Positions 17,093-25,924 are shown, counted from the first letter of the stretch. The stretch is 64,000 bases of DNA from Actinomadura terrae (GCF_022751215.1 NZ_JAICDG010000002.1:1426001-1490000), one strand, 5' to 3'. The notes: generated by a model from the sequence alone, not told the origin. A program made the numbers and translations.

Positions 17093-18916
17093 TCAGGCCC
17101 CGGCGGCGAGGAGGTCCTGAAGCTCCTGGACGGCGCGGCGCAGCTCGTCCGCGAACACGTGCATCGCGTCCGCGACGTGCTCGGGCGTGCTCAGGTAGAC
17201 GGCGAGCCGGTCCGGCAGCAGCACGTAGGCGACGCCGATGCACTGCTCGCTGGTCGACCCGAAACCGAACGCCTGGATGTGGACGGACGGCGCCGAACTC
17301 GTGCTCAGGTAGTCGTCGCGCATGACCGTCCAGCCCGGCGAGTCGAACAGCGCGAGGTGCTCGGTCACGCCCAGCTCCGTGCCCCGCCGCTTCTGGATCA
17401 GCTGCAACTCCCAGAGGTGCTGCTCGGGCGCCCGGCCCGCCTGGCACTCCTTGGCCCGCCGGACGTGCGCCTCGGCGGCCGCGCGGAACGCCGCCGCGCG
17501 GGCCGCCGGGCCCGCGTCCGGGTCGTCCATGGCCTCCACGAAACGCAGCACCTGCGGGGTGACGACCCGCATCGCCTCGGTGCGCCCGGCCCGGAACTGC
17601 CGGGTCGCGATCGACTCGTAGGTCGCGCCGGTCAGGCCCTTCGCGCGCCGGTGCGCGAGCTGGTAGGCCATCTGCACGAACGCGTCCGGCGACATGCCGA
17701 GCGCCTTGGCGTTGTTCGCGCCGAAGTCGTCGAACGTCACGAGCCTCGTCGCGGTCGCGGCGGCGTAGGCGGCGAACGCCGCGTCGGCCTCGCGGATGTC
17801 GGTGCGGAGCGCGTCGTCCAGCACGAACGTGATCGGCTCCAGGTGGGGCGCGCCCTGCGACCGGGCGCCGGACGCGCGCGAGTGCTCCTTCGCCGGGGTG
17901 CCGAGCAGCGCGTCGACGAAGCCGAGGATCGTCGTGCCGTCCAGCTCGCAGTGCTCGACGTTGATCCCGGCGCGGCCGTCGCCGAACACGACCAGCGAGA
18001 CCGCCTTGTCGAACCACCGGTTGCCGCTGCCGCCGTGCAGGAGGTGGTCGCCCGCCTCCTGCGCGTTCGCCGGGGCGAAGTCCTCCAGGCAGACGCAGAA
18101 CAGCGCGGTCTCCACCGCGTCCAGCGCCGCCCTGTTCCCGGGGTGGACGGCCAGCAGCGCCTCCCGGCTCGCCGCCCACTCGGCCCGCGCCTTCGTCGTC
18201 AGCGACCCGGGGGAGGGCTCCAGCGCCGGGGACGCCTTCATGATCTGCTGGAGGGCGCCGGTCAGCTCGTCGAGCGTGTGCGGGCGCCCGTCGGGGCCCA
18301 GCACGTCCATCCTGACCATGTTGTCGCGGAAGAAGACCAGGATGTGCTTGGCGTCGGACGGTCCGGGGTGCTCCGCCGAGTACGGCGCGCGGACGGTGTC
18401 CTGCACGGCGCCGGGGATGCGGGTCGCGGAGTACAGGTACCGGTTCTGCGCCATCGTCTGCGGCCGCCCGCGCTGGAGGACGGGCGGCAGGCGCTCGGCG
18501 TCCAGCGCCAGCTTGTGGTCGAGCGCGCCCGCGATGAGCCCGGCGGCGCGCTCGGCCTGCCCCTCGCCGGTGTCGTGGAACAGGAAGAAGAAGTTCGCGT
18601 TGAGCGCGATCCGGTCGCGGCGGCCGAGGTAGCGGTAGGGCCAGAAGGTGTCGAGCCAGCTGTGCACGCCCTCGGTCGCGTCGTAGCGTTCCAGCGCCGC
18701 GTGCAGGGCCCGGCCGGGGCCGCCGGGTCGGGTGAACTCCGCCAGCGCCTCCCGCGTCCGCGCCAGCTCCGCCTCGGTGAGCAGCGGCGCGCACCACTCC
18801 AGGAACCGCTCGCCGGTCTCCTCCAGCGTGGGCAGCGGCACCCGGGGCAGGGCGTCCTCGTAGTCGAACGTGCGAGGGGAGGGTTCTGTGTCGGTGTCAG
18901 CCGGGCTCGCGTTCAC
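17093..18916 (-). CDS. Choline/carnitine O-acyltransferase family protein
   Basis: A 607-residue member of the carnitine acyltransferase fold, unusual in bacteria. The N-terminus PRVPLPTLEETGERFLEW matches family openings. The catalytic His322 sits in GINVEHCELDGTT, and the C-terminal substrate region SPDAFVQMAYQLAHRR..TYESIATRQFRAGRTEAMR is conserved. By family it moves an acyl group between CoA and a hydroxyl of a quaternary-amine or similar alcohol. GTG 18916 is preferred over GTG 18940 because GAGGA lies about 6-7 bases upstream. It is the last gene of a leftward operon after an oxygenase and a methyltransferase, which suggests the acceptor alcohol is made in that pathway. Confidence 0.85.
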   Translation of the reverse strand: MNASPADTDTEPSPRTFDYEDALPRVPLPTLEETGERFLEWCAPLLTEAELARTREALAEFTRPGGPGRALHAALERYDATEGVHSWLDTFWPYRYLGRRDRIALNANFFFLFHDTGEGQAERAAGLIAGALDHKLALDAERLPPVLQRGRPQTMAQNRYLYSATRIPGAVQDTVRAPYSAEHPGPSDAKHILVFFRDNMVRMDVLGPDGRPHTLDELTGALQQIMKASPALEPSPGSLTTKARAEWAASREALLAVHPGNRAALDAVETALFCVCLEDFAPANAQEAGDHLLHGGSGNRWFDKAVSLVVFGDGRAGINVEHCELDGTTILGFVDALLGTPAKEHSRASGARSQGAPHLEPITFVLDDALRTDIREADAAFAAYAAATATRLVTFDDFGANNAKALGMSPDAFVQMAYQLAHRRAKGLTGATYESIATRQFRAGRTEAMRVVTPQVLRFVEAMDDPDAGPAARAAAFRAAAEAHVRRAKECQAGRAPEQHLWELQLIQKRRGTELGVTEHLALFDSPGWTVMRDDYLSTSSAPSVHIQAFGFGSTSEQCIGVAYVLLPDRLAVYLSTPEHVADAMHVFADELRRAVQELQDLLAAGA

Positions 18917-18998
18917 GTTCCGTCCTCGATCCGAGATCACTGGGGGCGTGGCATGCGGTGCGGGTGCGGGTCATGCGGGGCGTCCTGTGCGGGGCGTC

Positions 18999-19805
18999 CT
19001 ATGCGGGGCGGGAGATGTAGAGCTGGGCGTAGAGCCAGCCCGAGGTCTCCAGGCCGGTCGGGTCGATGCCGGCGTCCGACAGCCGGTCCAGGATGAGGTC
19101 GCGCTCCTGCGGCGCCGCGAACCGGCGCTGCCGGAACAGCCCGTCGTGCCGGACGGTGCGGTACCCGGCCTCGGCGAGCCGGGCCGCGACCGCGTCGAAC
19201 GGGAACATCCGCAGCACGAAATGCGCCATCCACGGCGGCCGCCCGCCGCACGCCGCGACGATCCGCATGATCGTTTTCTCGGTGACATATCCGAGGCAGC
19301 CGGTGGAGATGGCGATATCGGTCTCGGCGAGCCGTTCCCGCTGCTCGTCGGACGGGTCGCCGCTCTCCAGGTCGGCCTGGACGGCGCCGTCCAGATAACC
19401 GGCCTCAAGGGCATAGGAAAGCGCGTTCTCGGAGGCGTCCAGGCCGAGGAAGCGGACGGGTTCGGCGGGTTCACCGGAACGGATCGACTCCCGATCTCGG
19501 GCCAGCAGGGAGGCGCGCGACTGCCCGTGGACATCGCCGCCGCTATACCGATCGTACAGCTCGCCCATCGTCGCGCCGTACTTCAGCAGTGCGGCATTGA
19601 TTCCGTAGGAGCAGCCGATGTCGAGAACGGTCGGGTCCGTGACCCCGCGTGCCCGGCGGTATTCGGCGATAAGTCCGTTGAAGTGTGGTTTGGCCAACTC
19701 TGGTATAGAGTATTCGAGTTCGCGGAGAGTGCCGAAGTAGGCACGCGGATCGGGTCGCGTGTAGATGTGGCCGAGCGAGATCTTCCCGGACGTGTCGACG
19801 CGCAC
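18999..19805 (-). CDS. Class I SAM-dependent methyltransferase
   Basis: A 268-residue protein. The SAM-binding glycine motif is TVLDIGCSYGINAALL near residues 60-75, with FLGLDASENALSYALEAG as the acidic ribose-binding strand and DIAISTGCLGYVTEKT as motif IV-like. The N-terminal GHIYTRPDPRAYFGTL is not a standard family signature I know. It starts 13 bases after the oxygenase stop and precedes the acyltransferase by 82 bases, all on the same strand. The substrate is unknown; an N-methylated amino acid feeding the acyltransferase is one possibility. Confidence 0.82.
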   Translation of the reverse strand: MRVDTSGKISLGHIYTRPDPRAYFGTLRELEYSIPELAKPHFNGLIAEYRRARGVTDPTVLDIGCSYGINAALLKYGATMGELYDRYSGGDVHGQSRASLLARDRESIRSGEPAEPVRFLGLDASENALSYALEAGYLDGAVQADLESGDPSDEQRERLAETDIAISTGCLGYVTEKTIMRIVAACGGRPPWMAHFVLRMFPFDAVAARLAEAGYRTVRHDGLFRQRRFAAPQERDLILDRLSDAGIDPTGLETSGWLYAQLYISRPA

Positions 19806-19818
19806 GATGGCGGTCCTC

Positions 19819-20688
19819 CTAATCCAGTAGCCGGTCGACCCGTACGGCGCGTCCCTCCGCCGCCAGGTGCTCGGGCAGCACGCGCCCGAAGAGTTGCCGC
19901 GTCCGCGCCACGCTGCCGATGACCCCGGGACGCTCGCTGTAGGCGAGGATCGCCGTGTGCCGCTCCCGCGTCCCGGCGACCGGGGTCACGCGGTGCAGCG
20001 AATAGCGTCCCTTGAACAGCTGGAGGTCACCCGGATTCAGCGTGAGCCGCCGGACGAGGTGCGCGCCGTCGCCGGTCAGCACGCTCCGCACCGCGCCGAA
20101 GTTCTCCTCCCGCGCGGTCCTGATGTTGGGGCAGTACTCGAACACGCCGCCCTCCTCCGGCTCCTGCGTCAGCAGCGACACCGTGAACTCGTTGGTGTCG
20201 AAATGCCACGGGTGCTCCATGCCGGGCCGGACGACGTTGAGGCACAGTCCCGACAGCGGGTCGCCGAGTTCGTGCACCCGGGGCAGGCCGAAACAACTCG
20301 CGACGAAATTCTGGAACAGCTTGTTCGAATAGAGCCGGTGTACGAGATGGGTGCTGGGAATGCGGTCCCGCGGGACGAAGGAATTGCCGCGCTGGACGGT
20401 GATGCGCGCCGGATGTCCGTCCGGCAGCGGGGAGCGGACATCGATGTTGTAGGCATTCACGGTTTCGACGCCGTCATGTGCCTGCGGGGCGATCGCCGCG
20501 CACTCCTCCCGCAGCGTCTCGCGCAAAGCCGGATGGATGAAATCGGCCAGTACGCTGCATCCGGATTTCGCCAGGTCGGCCCGGATGCGGGAAACGACGC
20601 TCCGCCACGCCCCGCCCTCCGGGTCCTCCAGTGGATAACCCTCTGTGTTGACCACCTGATCGACCGTGTGAGTGTCCGCCGCGGCCAT
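19819..20688 (-). CDS. Fe(II)/2-oxoglutarate-dependent oxygenase (ArpA/BesD-like fold)
   Basis: A 289-residue protein. The facial triad reads His162 and Asp164 in PWHFDTNEFTVSLL and His232 in GRYSLHRVTPV, with an Arg in the following RERHTAIL region as candidate 2-oxoglutarate anchor. This resembles actinomycete proteins annotated ArpA and, more distantly, the free-lysine halogenase/hydroxylase group. The metal-binding Asp is present, so hydroxylation, not halogenation, is expected, since halogenases replace that Asp with Gly/Ala. It is the first gene of the operon with the methyltransferase and acyltransferase. Upstream is a divergent regulatory region containing an inverted repeat. Confidence 0.78.
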   Translation of the reverse strand: MAAADTHTVDQVVNTEGYPLEDPEGGAWRSVVSRIRADLAKSGCSVLADFIHPALRETLREECAAIAPQAHDGVETVNAYNIDVRSPLPDGHPARITVQRGNSFVPRDRIPSTHLVHRLYSNKLFQNFVASCFGLPRVHELGDPLSGLCLNVVRPGMEHPWHFDTNEFTVSLLTQEPEEGGVFEYCPNIRTAREENFGAVRSVLTGDGAHLVRRLTLNPGDLQLFKGRYSLHRVTPVAGTRERHTAILAYSERPGVIGSVARTRQLFGRVLPEHLAAEGRAVRVDRLLD

Positions 20689-21007
20689 GTGGTTCCTTCC
20701 GAGTGAGTCGACCTCAATCGGGTTTTAGCACAGGTCACTGGAGAATAAACGACGGCGTTTTCGGTCGGGTGTCAGCAAAAAGCGATAAGGCCCGCCCGTG
20801 ACCTGTGACTTAGCACGTTCGCGTGCGGCGGCCGAGCGCCGCACCGAACCCGGTTATGTGTCCCACATCACCTTCCGGGCGCCTCGGGGGCGGCGTCGGG
20901 CGAGCCCCCGCCTCGTGGCCACGGACGATCTACCGTGAACAATCCCTTACGCGGCGGCGTCACCCTCTGGTGGAATGCCTGACCACAGGAACGAGCAAGG
21001 GGAACGC
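20689..21007. promoter_or_regulatory. Divergent intergenic region with a 10-bp inverted repeat
   Basis: This 319-base gap separates the oxygenase operon (leftward) from the protein kinase (rightward). CACAGGTCAC (20729-20738) and GTGACCTGTG (20798-20807) are exact reverse complements 59 bases apart, and the segment between them is less GC-rich than the surroundings (AATAAACGA, CAAAAAGCGATAAGG). The layout suits two operators bound by one dimeric regulator or a looped repressor. I see no open frame here. Confidence 0.5.
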
Positions 21008-22798
21008 GTGGCGGACTGGCGGCTGTCGGAGTTCATCGAGGCGCGGGAGCTCGGGCGTGGGGCGCAGGGACGGGTCGTCCTCGCCCACCACGCCGAGGCC
21101 CGTACCCCCGTGGCGATCAAGTACCTGGCGCGCGGCGACGCCTCGGCGCTCGCGAGCCTGCGCGCCGAGGCGCAGATGCTCGGGCGGCTGACCAGCCCCT
21201 ATGTCGCGCGCCTCTACCGATTCACCGAGAGCGAGCACGGCGCGGCCATCGTCATGGAGGCCGTCAACGGCGCGTCGCTGAAGGACGTGCTGGCCGAGAA
21301 CGGGCGGCTGGAGCCCGAGGCGGCGCTGCTGGTGCTGAAGGGCTCGCTGCTCGGGCTCGCGGCGGCGCACTCGGTCGGCGTCGTCCACCGCGACTACAAG
21401 CCCGCGAACGTCGTCGTCCAGGCGGACGGGCTGAGCAAGCTCGTCGACTTCGGCGTCGCCGTGCTGGCCGGGCAGGGCTCGTTCGCCGGGACGCCCGCCT
21501 ACATGTCGCCCGAGCAGTGGCGCGGCGAGCCCGCCACCCCGGCCACCGACGTCTACGCCGCGACCTGCGTGTTCGTCGAGTGCGTCACCGGGCAGCGGCC
21601 GTTCCGCGCGACCGAGCGGGCCGCGCTGATGAACCAGCACCTGACCGCCGCGCCGGACGTGGCGGACATGCCCGAGGCGCTGCACCCGCTCGTCGCCGAG
21701 GGGATGGCGAAGTCCCCGCAGGAGCGCCCGCCGGGCGCGGCGGCGTTCGTCTCCCGGCTGGAGGCCGCGGCCGCCGCCGCGTACGGGCCGGACTGGGAGC
21801 AGCGCGGCGTCCGCGCCCTCGCCGCCGCGGCGGTCGGCCTCGCGGCGCTGTTCCCGCTCGGCGCGCTGACCGTCGCCCCGGGCGCGGCGGGCGCCGCCGC
21901 CGGTACCGCGGGCGCCGGATCGGCCGCCGGGAGCGGCGGGCTCGGCACCGCCGGTACCGCCGGGACCAGCGTGAGCAAGGGCTTCCTCGCCACCGCCGCC
22001 GGGAAGAGCGCGATCGCGGTGGCGGGCGTCGCCGTCGTCGCCACGTCCGCGACCGTCGCCGTCCAGGCGACGAAGGGCTCCGACAAGAAGGAGCCGGATC
22101 CGGTCGCGGCCGTCAGGCTCGCGTCCCAGACCCAGACGATCGGCGGGCTCCAGATCGAGAACGCGCGGTACGTCACGGTCAGCGGGCTCGGCGACCTCGC
22201 GCTGGAGAAGCGCGTCAACCAGGAGCTCCGCGCGCCCCTCGACCGGCTGATCACGATCGGGAGGGGCACCCCCGGCCAGGTCAAGTGCAAGGGCAACTCC
22301 GTCAAGGTCTTCACGACGGCGCGGGCGGGGTTGCAGGGGCCGCGTCTCGTGTCCGTCCGGTACTTCATGCAGTCGGACTGGTGCAAGCAGGCGGACGGCG
22401 CGATCGGCGGCGAGGTCGTCACCGTCGACCTGCGCACCGGCAAGCGGCTCACCGCCACCGACGTCTTCCGGCCCGAGACGCTGACGGCGGCGGGTGTGGC
22501 GCGGCTCCAGACGCTGTTCACGCAACGCGACAACGGCCACGACCGCAAGTGGACCGACTGCAACTCCGACGGTCGGTTCGAGCGGACCGACTTCTTCCCG
22601 AACCGTTCCGAGGGCACGACGATCAAGGGGATGGAGATCGGCCCGCCCCGGCTGAGCGCGTTCCTCACCCCGGCCGAGTTCCGCCTGGCGTGGCTGCACG
22701 GGGGCAGCGACGGCTGCGGCAACCTGGACTTCGGTGCGTCCTACGCGAGCGTCCGCGCCCTGCTCAAGCCGGACTTCGCGGCACTTCTCCCGAAATAG
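21008..22798 (+). CDS. Membrane Ser/Thr protein kinase
   Basis: A 596-residue eukaryotic-type kinase. The Gly loop is LGRGAQGRVV, the ATP-binding Lys38 is in PVAIKYL, the catalytic loop is HRDYKPANVV (Asp129), then DFGVAVLAG and GTPAYMSPEQW. An Ala/Gly-rich linker leads to one transmembrane helix (about residues 325-350). An extracytoplasmic C-terminal domain of about 235 residues with several Cys (VKCKGN, DWCKQ, TDCNSD, DGCGN) may sense a ligand; it has no PASTA repeats. GTG 21008 is chosen for its AAGGGGA site five bases upstream; an ATG at 20975 would add 11 residues. Confidence 0.88.
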   Translation: MADWRLSEFIEARELGRGAQGRVVLAHHAEARTPVAIKYLARGDASALASLRAEAQMLGRLTSPYVARLYRFTESEHGAAIVMEAVNGASLKDVLAENGRLEPEAALLVLKGSLLGLAAAHSVGVVHRDYKPANVVVQADGLSKLVDFGVAVLAGQGSFAGTPAYMSPEQWRGEPATPATDVYAATCVFVECVTGQRPFRATERAALMNQHLTAAPDVADMPEALHPLVAEGMAKSPQERPPGAAAFVSRLEAAAAAAYGPDWEQRGVRALAAAAVGLAALFPLGALTVAPGAAGAAAGTAGAGSAAGSGGLGTAGTAGTSVSKGFLATAAGKSAIAVAGVAVVATSATVAVQATKGSDKKEPDPVAAVRLASQTQTIGGLQIENARYVTVSGLGDLALEKRVNQELRAPLDRLITIGRGTPGQVKCKGNSVKVFTTARAGLQGPRLVSVRYFMQSDWCKQADGAIGGEVVTVDLRTGKRLTATDVFRPETLTAAGVARLQTLFTQRDNGHDRKWTDCNSDGRFERTDFFPNRSEGTTIKGMEIGPPRLSAFLTPAEFRLAWLHGGSDGCGNLDFGASYASVRALLKPDFAALLPK

Positions 22799-22877
22799 CG
22801 CGGACGGTGACGCTCCCGTCCCATGGGTAGAGGATTCAGGAGGGTTCCACAGGGACGGGTGTGTCGAAGGGGCGGCG

Positions 22878-24119
22878 ATGGACGCGAGCCGCGGCGAGCG
22901 GATGCTGAGCAGGCTGGTGGCGGCGAGTCACCTGATCGCCTTGGAGCAGTTGCCGGGCGTGGTCGTCGAGCACGCGGCCCGCGCGGGTCTCCACGACGTC
23001 CTGATCTACGTGGTCGATCTCCAGCAGAACGTCCTGAAGCTGCTGGTCGGGCAGGACGAGGGCGAGGGAGGCAGGTGGGGCGCGGAGGACGCCGAGATCC
23101 GCGTCGACGGGACGCTCGCCGGGCGCGCGTTCCAGAGCGTCCGGACGGTGGCCGGGCACCCCGCCGACGACGGGGCCCGCCACCACTGGGTGCCGATCCT
23201 CGACGGCACCGAGCGGCTCGGCGTCCTGCGGGTGACCGCCGCCCGCGACGACGAGACGGCCCTGCGGGACGCCGAGGACCTGGCCGGGCTGATCGCCCTG
23301 ATCATCGTCAGCAAGGGGCCGGCCAGCGACTCCTTCTCCCGCCTGGTGCGCAGGCAGGACATGACGGTGTCGGCGGAGATGCAGTGGCGGCTGATGCCGC
23401 CGCTGACCTTCGCCACCGACCGGGTCGTGATCGGGGCGGCGCTGGAGCCCGCCTACAAGCTCGGCGGCGACACCTTCGACTACGCGCTCGCCGGCGACCG
23501 GGTCTTCCTCGGCGTCTTCGACGCCATGGGGCACGACACCGCCGCGGGTCTGTCGTCCAACCTGGCCGTCGCGGCCTGCCGCAACAGCAGGCTGCGGGAC
23601 GGTGACCTCGCGGCGGCCGGCCGGGCGATCGAGGAGGTCCTGCTCGAACAGGACCGGTCGGGACGGTTCGTCACCGCCGTCCTCGCCGACCTCGACCTTC
23701 GCACGGGCATGCTGACCTGGGTGTCCTACGGGCATCCGCCGCCGGTGGTGATCCGCGGCGGGCGCTGGGCGACCACGCTGGACTGCTCGCCGGCCACTCC
23801 GCTCGGCACCGGCCTCGGCGTGGAACCGGAGCTGTGCCGCGAACAGCTCGAACCCGGCGATCGCCTGCTGCTCTACACCGACGGCATCGTCGAGGCGCGC
23901 GCCCCCGACAAGCAGGAGTTCGGCCTCGTCCGGTTCGTGGACTTCATCATCCGCCGCAACGCCGACGGGCTGCCCGTCCCCGAGACCCTGCGCCGCCTCA
24001 TCAACAGCATCCTGGACCACCATGCCGGGCGGCTGGACGACGACGCCACCGTGCTCGTCCTGGAATGGCGCGGCCAAGCTCCACCGGCGAGCGCCGTCGA
24101 GGGCGTGGCCCAGACCTGA
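22878..24119 (+). CDS. GAF-domain SpoIIE/PP2C-type serine phosphatase
   Basis: A 413-residue protein. An N-terminal GAF-like sensor region (about residues 10-160) is followed by a SpoIIE phosphatase domain. Metal-binding motifs include KLGGDTFDYALAGDRVFLGVFDAMGHD and LLLYTDGIVEAR, ending in LDDDATVLVLEWRG. By family it dephosphorylates anti-sigma-factor antagonists (STAS proteins). The start at 22878 is fixed by AAGGGG upstream; the longer frame overlaps the kinase end. It lies 79 bases after the kinase gene, so the two may be co-transcribed. A terminator hairpin follows at 24165. Confidence 0.88.
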   Translation: MDASRGERMLSRLVAASHLIALEQLPGVVVEHAARAGLHDVLIYVVDLQQNVLKLLVGQDEGEGGRWGAEDAEIRVDGTLAGRAFQSVRTVAGHPADDGARHHWVPILDGTERLGVLRVTAARDDETALRDAEDLAGLIALIIVSKGPASDSFSRLVRRQDMTVSAEMQWRLMPPLTFATDRVVIGAALEPAYKLGGDTFDYALAGDRVFLGVFDAMGHDTAAGLSSNLAVAACRNSRLRDGDLAAAGRAIEEVLLEQDRSGRFVTAVLADLDLRTGMLTWVSYGHPPPVVIRGGRWATTLDCSPATPLGTGLGVEPELCREQLEPGDRLLLYTDGIVEARAPDKQEFGLVRFVDFIIRRNADGLPVPETLRRLINSILDHHAGRLDDDATVLVLEWRGQAPPASAVEGVAQT

Positions 24120-24164
24120 GGCGCCCCGCCGAGGCCGGCGCCGCCCGGGGGGCGAAACGCGAAC

Positions 24165-24202
24165 GCGCCGGGCACCCCCCCTGGACGCGGGGTGCCCGGC
24201 GC
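24165..24202. terminator. Bidirectional terminator, 14-bp stem
   Basis: GCGCCGGGCACCCC (24165-24178) pairs exactly with GGGGTGCCCGGCGC (24189-24202) around a 10-base loop and is followed by TTCTC on the plus strand. It separates the phosphatase gene (end 24119) from the converging M50 protease gene (end 24218). Confidence 0.85.
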
Positions 24203-24217
24203 TTCTCGGCCGGACGG

Positions 24218-25564
24218 TCAGGCGTCCGGGACGGGTTCGGGGGCGGGGCCGTTCACATAGCGGATGAGGAGCCGCACCAGCGCGCGCCCGAACTGGAAGA
24301 GGATCATCGCCAGGCCGATCAGCGGCAGCACGAGCAGCACGATCTGGAGGCTGGAGGTGACCAGCTGGAGCGCCCCGGCGCCCTGCGACGCCTCGGCCGC
24401 GAGCCGCCGCATCATCCACCAGTCCTTGGCGACCAGGTTCGGGACCTGCGTCGCGATCAGCACGAGCTGGAAGACCAGCACCGGGACGATCGTCAGCACC
24501 CAGAGCGTGACGAAGAACTGCGGCCAGCGCTTGAGGTCGTCCAGCCGGGCGTCGGCCGGGCGGCGCAGCAGCGTGCGGCGCAGGATCGGCCCGATGTAGC
24601 GGAACAGGTCGGGGACGCCGATCAGGTCCGACATGATGTAGTACCCGTCGAACCGCAGCGTCGGCAGCAGCTGCTGGAAGATCTCCAGGTTGACGTACAG
24701 CACGGCGACCAGCAGCGGCTCGAAGCCCGTCTGTAGGTACAGCAGCGTCAGCCCGACGATGAAGATGCCGTTGAAGTAGACGCCCGCGAGGTCGGCGCGC
24801 AGCCGTCCGCCGCGTCCGAGCCGGTAGGACTCGGTGATGTCGGTGTAGAAGGCGGGCCAGACCAGGTAGATCCCGCAGCCCATGACGCCGGGCCGCACGC
24901 CCCCGTACCGGCAGGCGGTCGCGTGCCCGACCTCGTGGAAGGCCACCGACGCGATCCCCAGCCCCATGATCAGCAGAATGCTGACCGGGTTCATGATCGT
25001 GTGCTGCATCGCCAGCGGCAGCGAGCGGGTCGTGAACACCCATGTCTCGCTCGCCACCACGGCGACGATCATGAGCGCGAGCGCGACCGGCCGGAACAGC
25101 CAGCCGAACAGCCCGCCGACGAACCAGGTCACCGACTCGGGGAACACCGCGATCTTGAACCGCAGCGCCAGGAACGGGTCGGCCTTGACCACGGGCGGCG
25201 CCGTGCCGTCGCTGTAGGTGGTGACGCCGAGCGGGGCGAGCTTGCGGTCGACGAGGTAGACGATCTGCTCGCCGGTCAGCCGCGCGCCCGCCGCCGCGCT
25301 GGCCTCGGCCGCCACCCGGTCGAGCGCGGACTGGACGTCCTCGCCGGGCCGGGGCTCGTGCTCGTGCAGGGCCTTGGCGACCAGGAACAGCACCGGCGGC
25401 AGCCGCACGAGCTGCCGGTTGGGCAGGCTGACCAGGTGGGGCTTCTCCCGGTAGCCCGAGTTCTTGAACTCGCCGACGAGTTCGGTGCCGTCGGCGAGCG
25501 TCGGCAGCGTGAGGGCCGCCGGCGGCTCGTCCCCCGCCACGTCCGGTGTCGCGGGACGGCTCAT
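24218..25564 (-). CDS. M50-type intramembrane metalloprotease with PqqD-like N-terminus, candidate RiPP maturase/exporter
   Basis: A 448-residue multi-pass membrane protein. The zinc site is HEVGH (residues 210-214), and the downstream motif LPTLRFDGYYIMSD supplies Asp306, as in site-2-protease relatives annotated as peptide zinc metalloproteases. Residues about 20-115 precede the first helix and form a soluble domain (NRQLVRLPPVLFLVAKALHE to YLVDRKLAPLGV). Its pattern resembles the PqqD/RRE winged helix that binds RiPP leaders. Roughly six or more membrane helices follow. The ATG overlaps the stop of the precursor peptide gene by four bases (ATGA), so peptide and protease are translationally coupled. 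Cleavage and export of the two upstream peptides is inferred. Confidence 0.78.
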   Translation of the reverse strand: MSRPATPDVAGDEPPAALTLPTLADGTELVGEFKNSGYREKPHLVSLPNRQLVRLPPVLFLVAKALHEHEPRPGEDVQSALDRVAAEASAAAGARLTGEQIVYLVDRKLAPLGVTTYSDGTAPPVVKADPFLALRFKIAVFPESVTWFVGGLFGWLFRPVALALMIVAVVASETWVFTTRSLPLAMQHTIMNPVSILLIMGLGIASVAFHEVGHATACRYGGVRPGVMGCGIYLVWPAFYTDITESYRLGRGGRLRADLAGVYFNGIFIVGLTLLYLQTGFEPLLVAVLYVNLEIFQQLLPTLRFDGYYIMSDLIGVPDLFRYIGPILRRTLLRRPADARLDDLKRWPQFFVTLWVLTIVPVLVFQLVLIATQVPNLVAKDWWMMRRLAAEASQGAGALQLVTSSLQIVLLVLPLIGLAMILFQFGRALVRLLIRYVNGPAPEPVPDA

Positions 25565-25824
25565 GAGTGATGGTGGTGGTGCAGGACGGTGGCCGGGACG
25601 CAGGTGAAGGAGGAGTAGGGCGCCTCCGCCATCAGGCCCGTCCCGAGCAGGCCGGTGGTGCCCGGGGAGTGGACCGCCTGGCAGGCGTAGACGATCGTCG
25701 TGTCGCCGGCGCCGGGCCCGGCCCGGCCCGCGCCGGTGGACAGCGCCAGCCGCTCCGGCAGGACCTCGGGAGCGAGCCGGTCGAGGTCGTCGTAACTGAG
25801 CGTGTGAGGGTGTGCGGAACGCAT
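25561..25824 (-). CDS. Candidate RiPP precursor peptide 1 (two-Cys core, penta-His tail)
   Basis: An 87-residue peptide. Its leader-like N-terminus has SYDDLDRLAPEVLPERLALST (EVLPER at residues 20-25), and its Gly/Ala linker is at residues 31-40. The core runs from Cys48 to Cys75, the latter in PYSSFTC, and it ends in five His and a Ser. It shares the EVLPER..LST leader block, a CQ start and the SSFTC end with the peptide encoded just upstream, with 26 residues between the Cys. No signal peptide is visible, which fits leader-dependent export. The stop overlaps the protease start. The ribosome site (GAAAGCG) is weak. Family unknown to me. Confidence 0.72.
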   Translation of the reverse strand: MRSAHPHTLSYDDLDRLAPEVLPERLALSTGAGRAGPGAGDTTIVYACQAVHSPGTTGLLGTGLMAEAPYSSFTCVPATVLHHHHHS

Positions 25825-25856
25825 CGTGGTCGCTTTCGGATCGTCCGGAAAGAGGG

Positions 25857-25888
25857 GGAAGGGCCGGCGGGAGAACGCCGGCCCTTCC
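25857..25888 (-). terminator. Strong hairpin between the two precursor genes (attenuator-like)
   Basis: GGAAGGGCCGGCG (25857-25869) pairs perfectly with CGCCGGCCCTTCC (25876-25888) around a 6-base loop. In the leftward transcript it follows precursor 2 and is trailed by a short TCTTT stretch. A smaller hairpin (GCGGGC/GCCCGC, 25892-25907) precedes it. Partial termination here would make precursor 2 more abundant than precursor 1 and the protease. Confidence 0.65.
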
Positions 25889-25924
25889 CATGCGGGCATG
25901 AGCCCGCGATCACGCTTGGCCGGG

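Noticed and set aside
19819..20688. Assignment of the oxygenase as a halogenase
   Set aside because: The metal-binding Asp is retained (HFD), whereas Fe/2OG halogenases replace it with Gly or Ala.
25561..25581. The penta-His tail as a cloning or expression-tag artefact
   Set aside because: It is in natural sequence context, uses mixed His codons, and its stop overlaps the next gene's start, so it is native.
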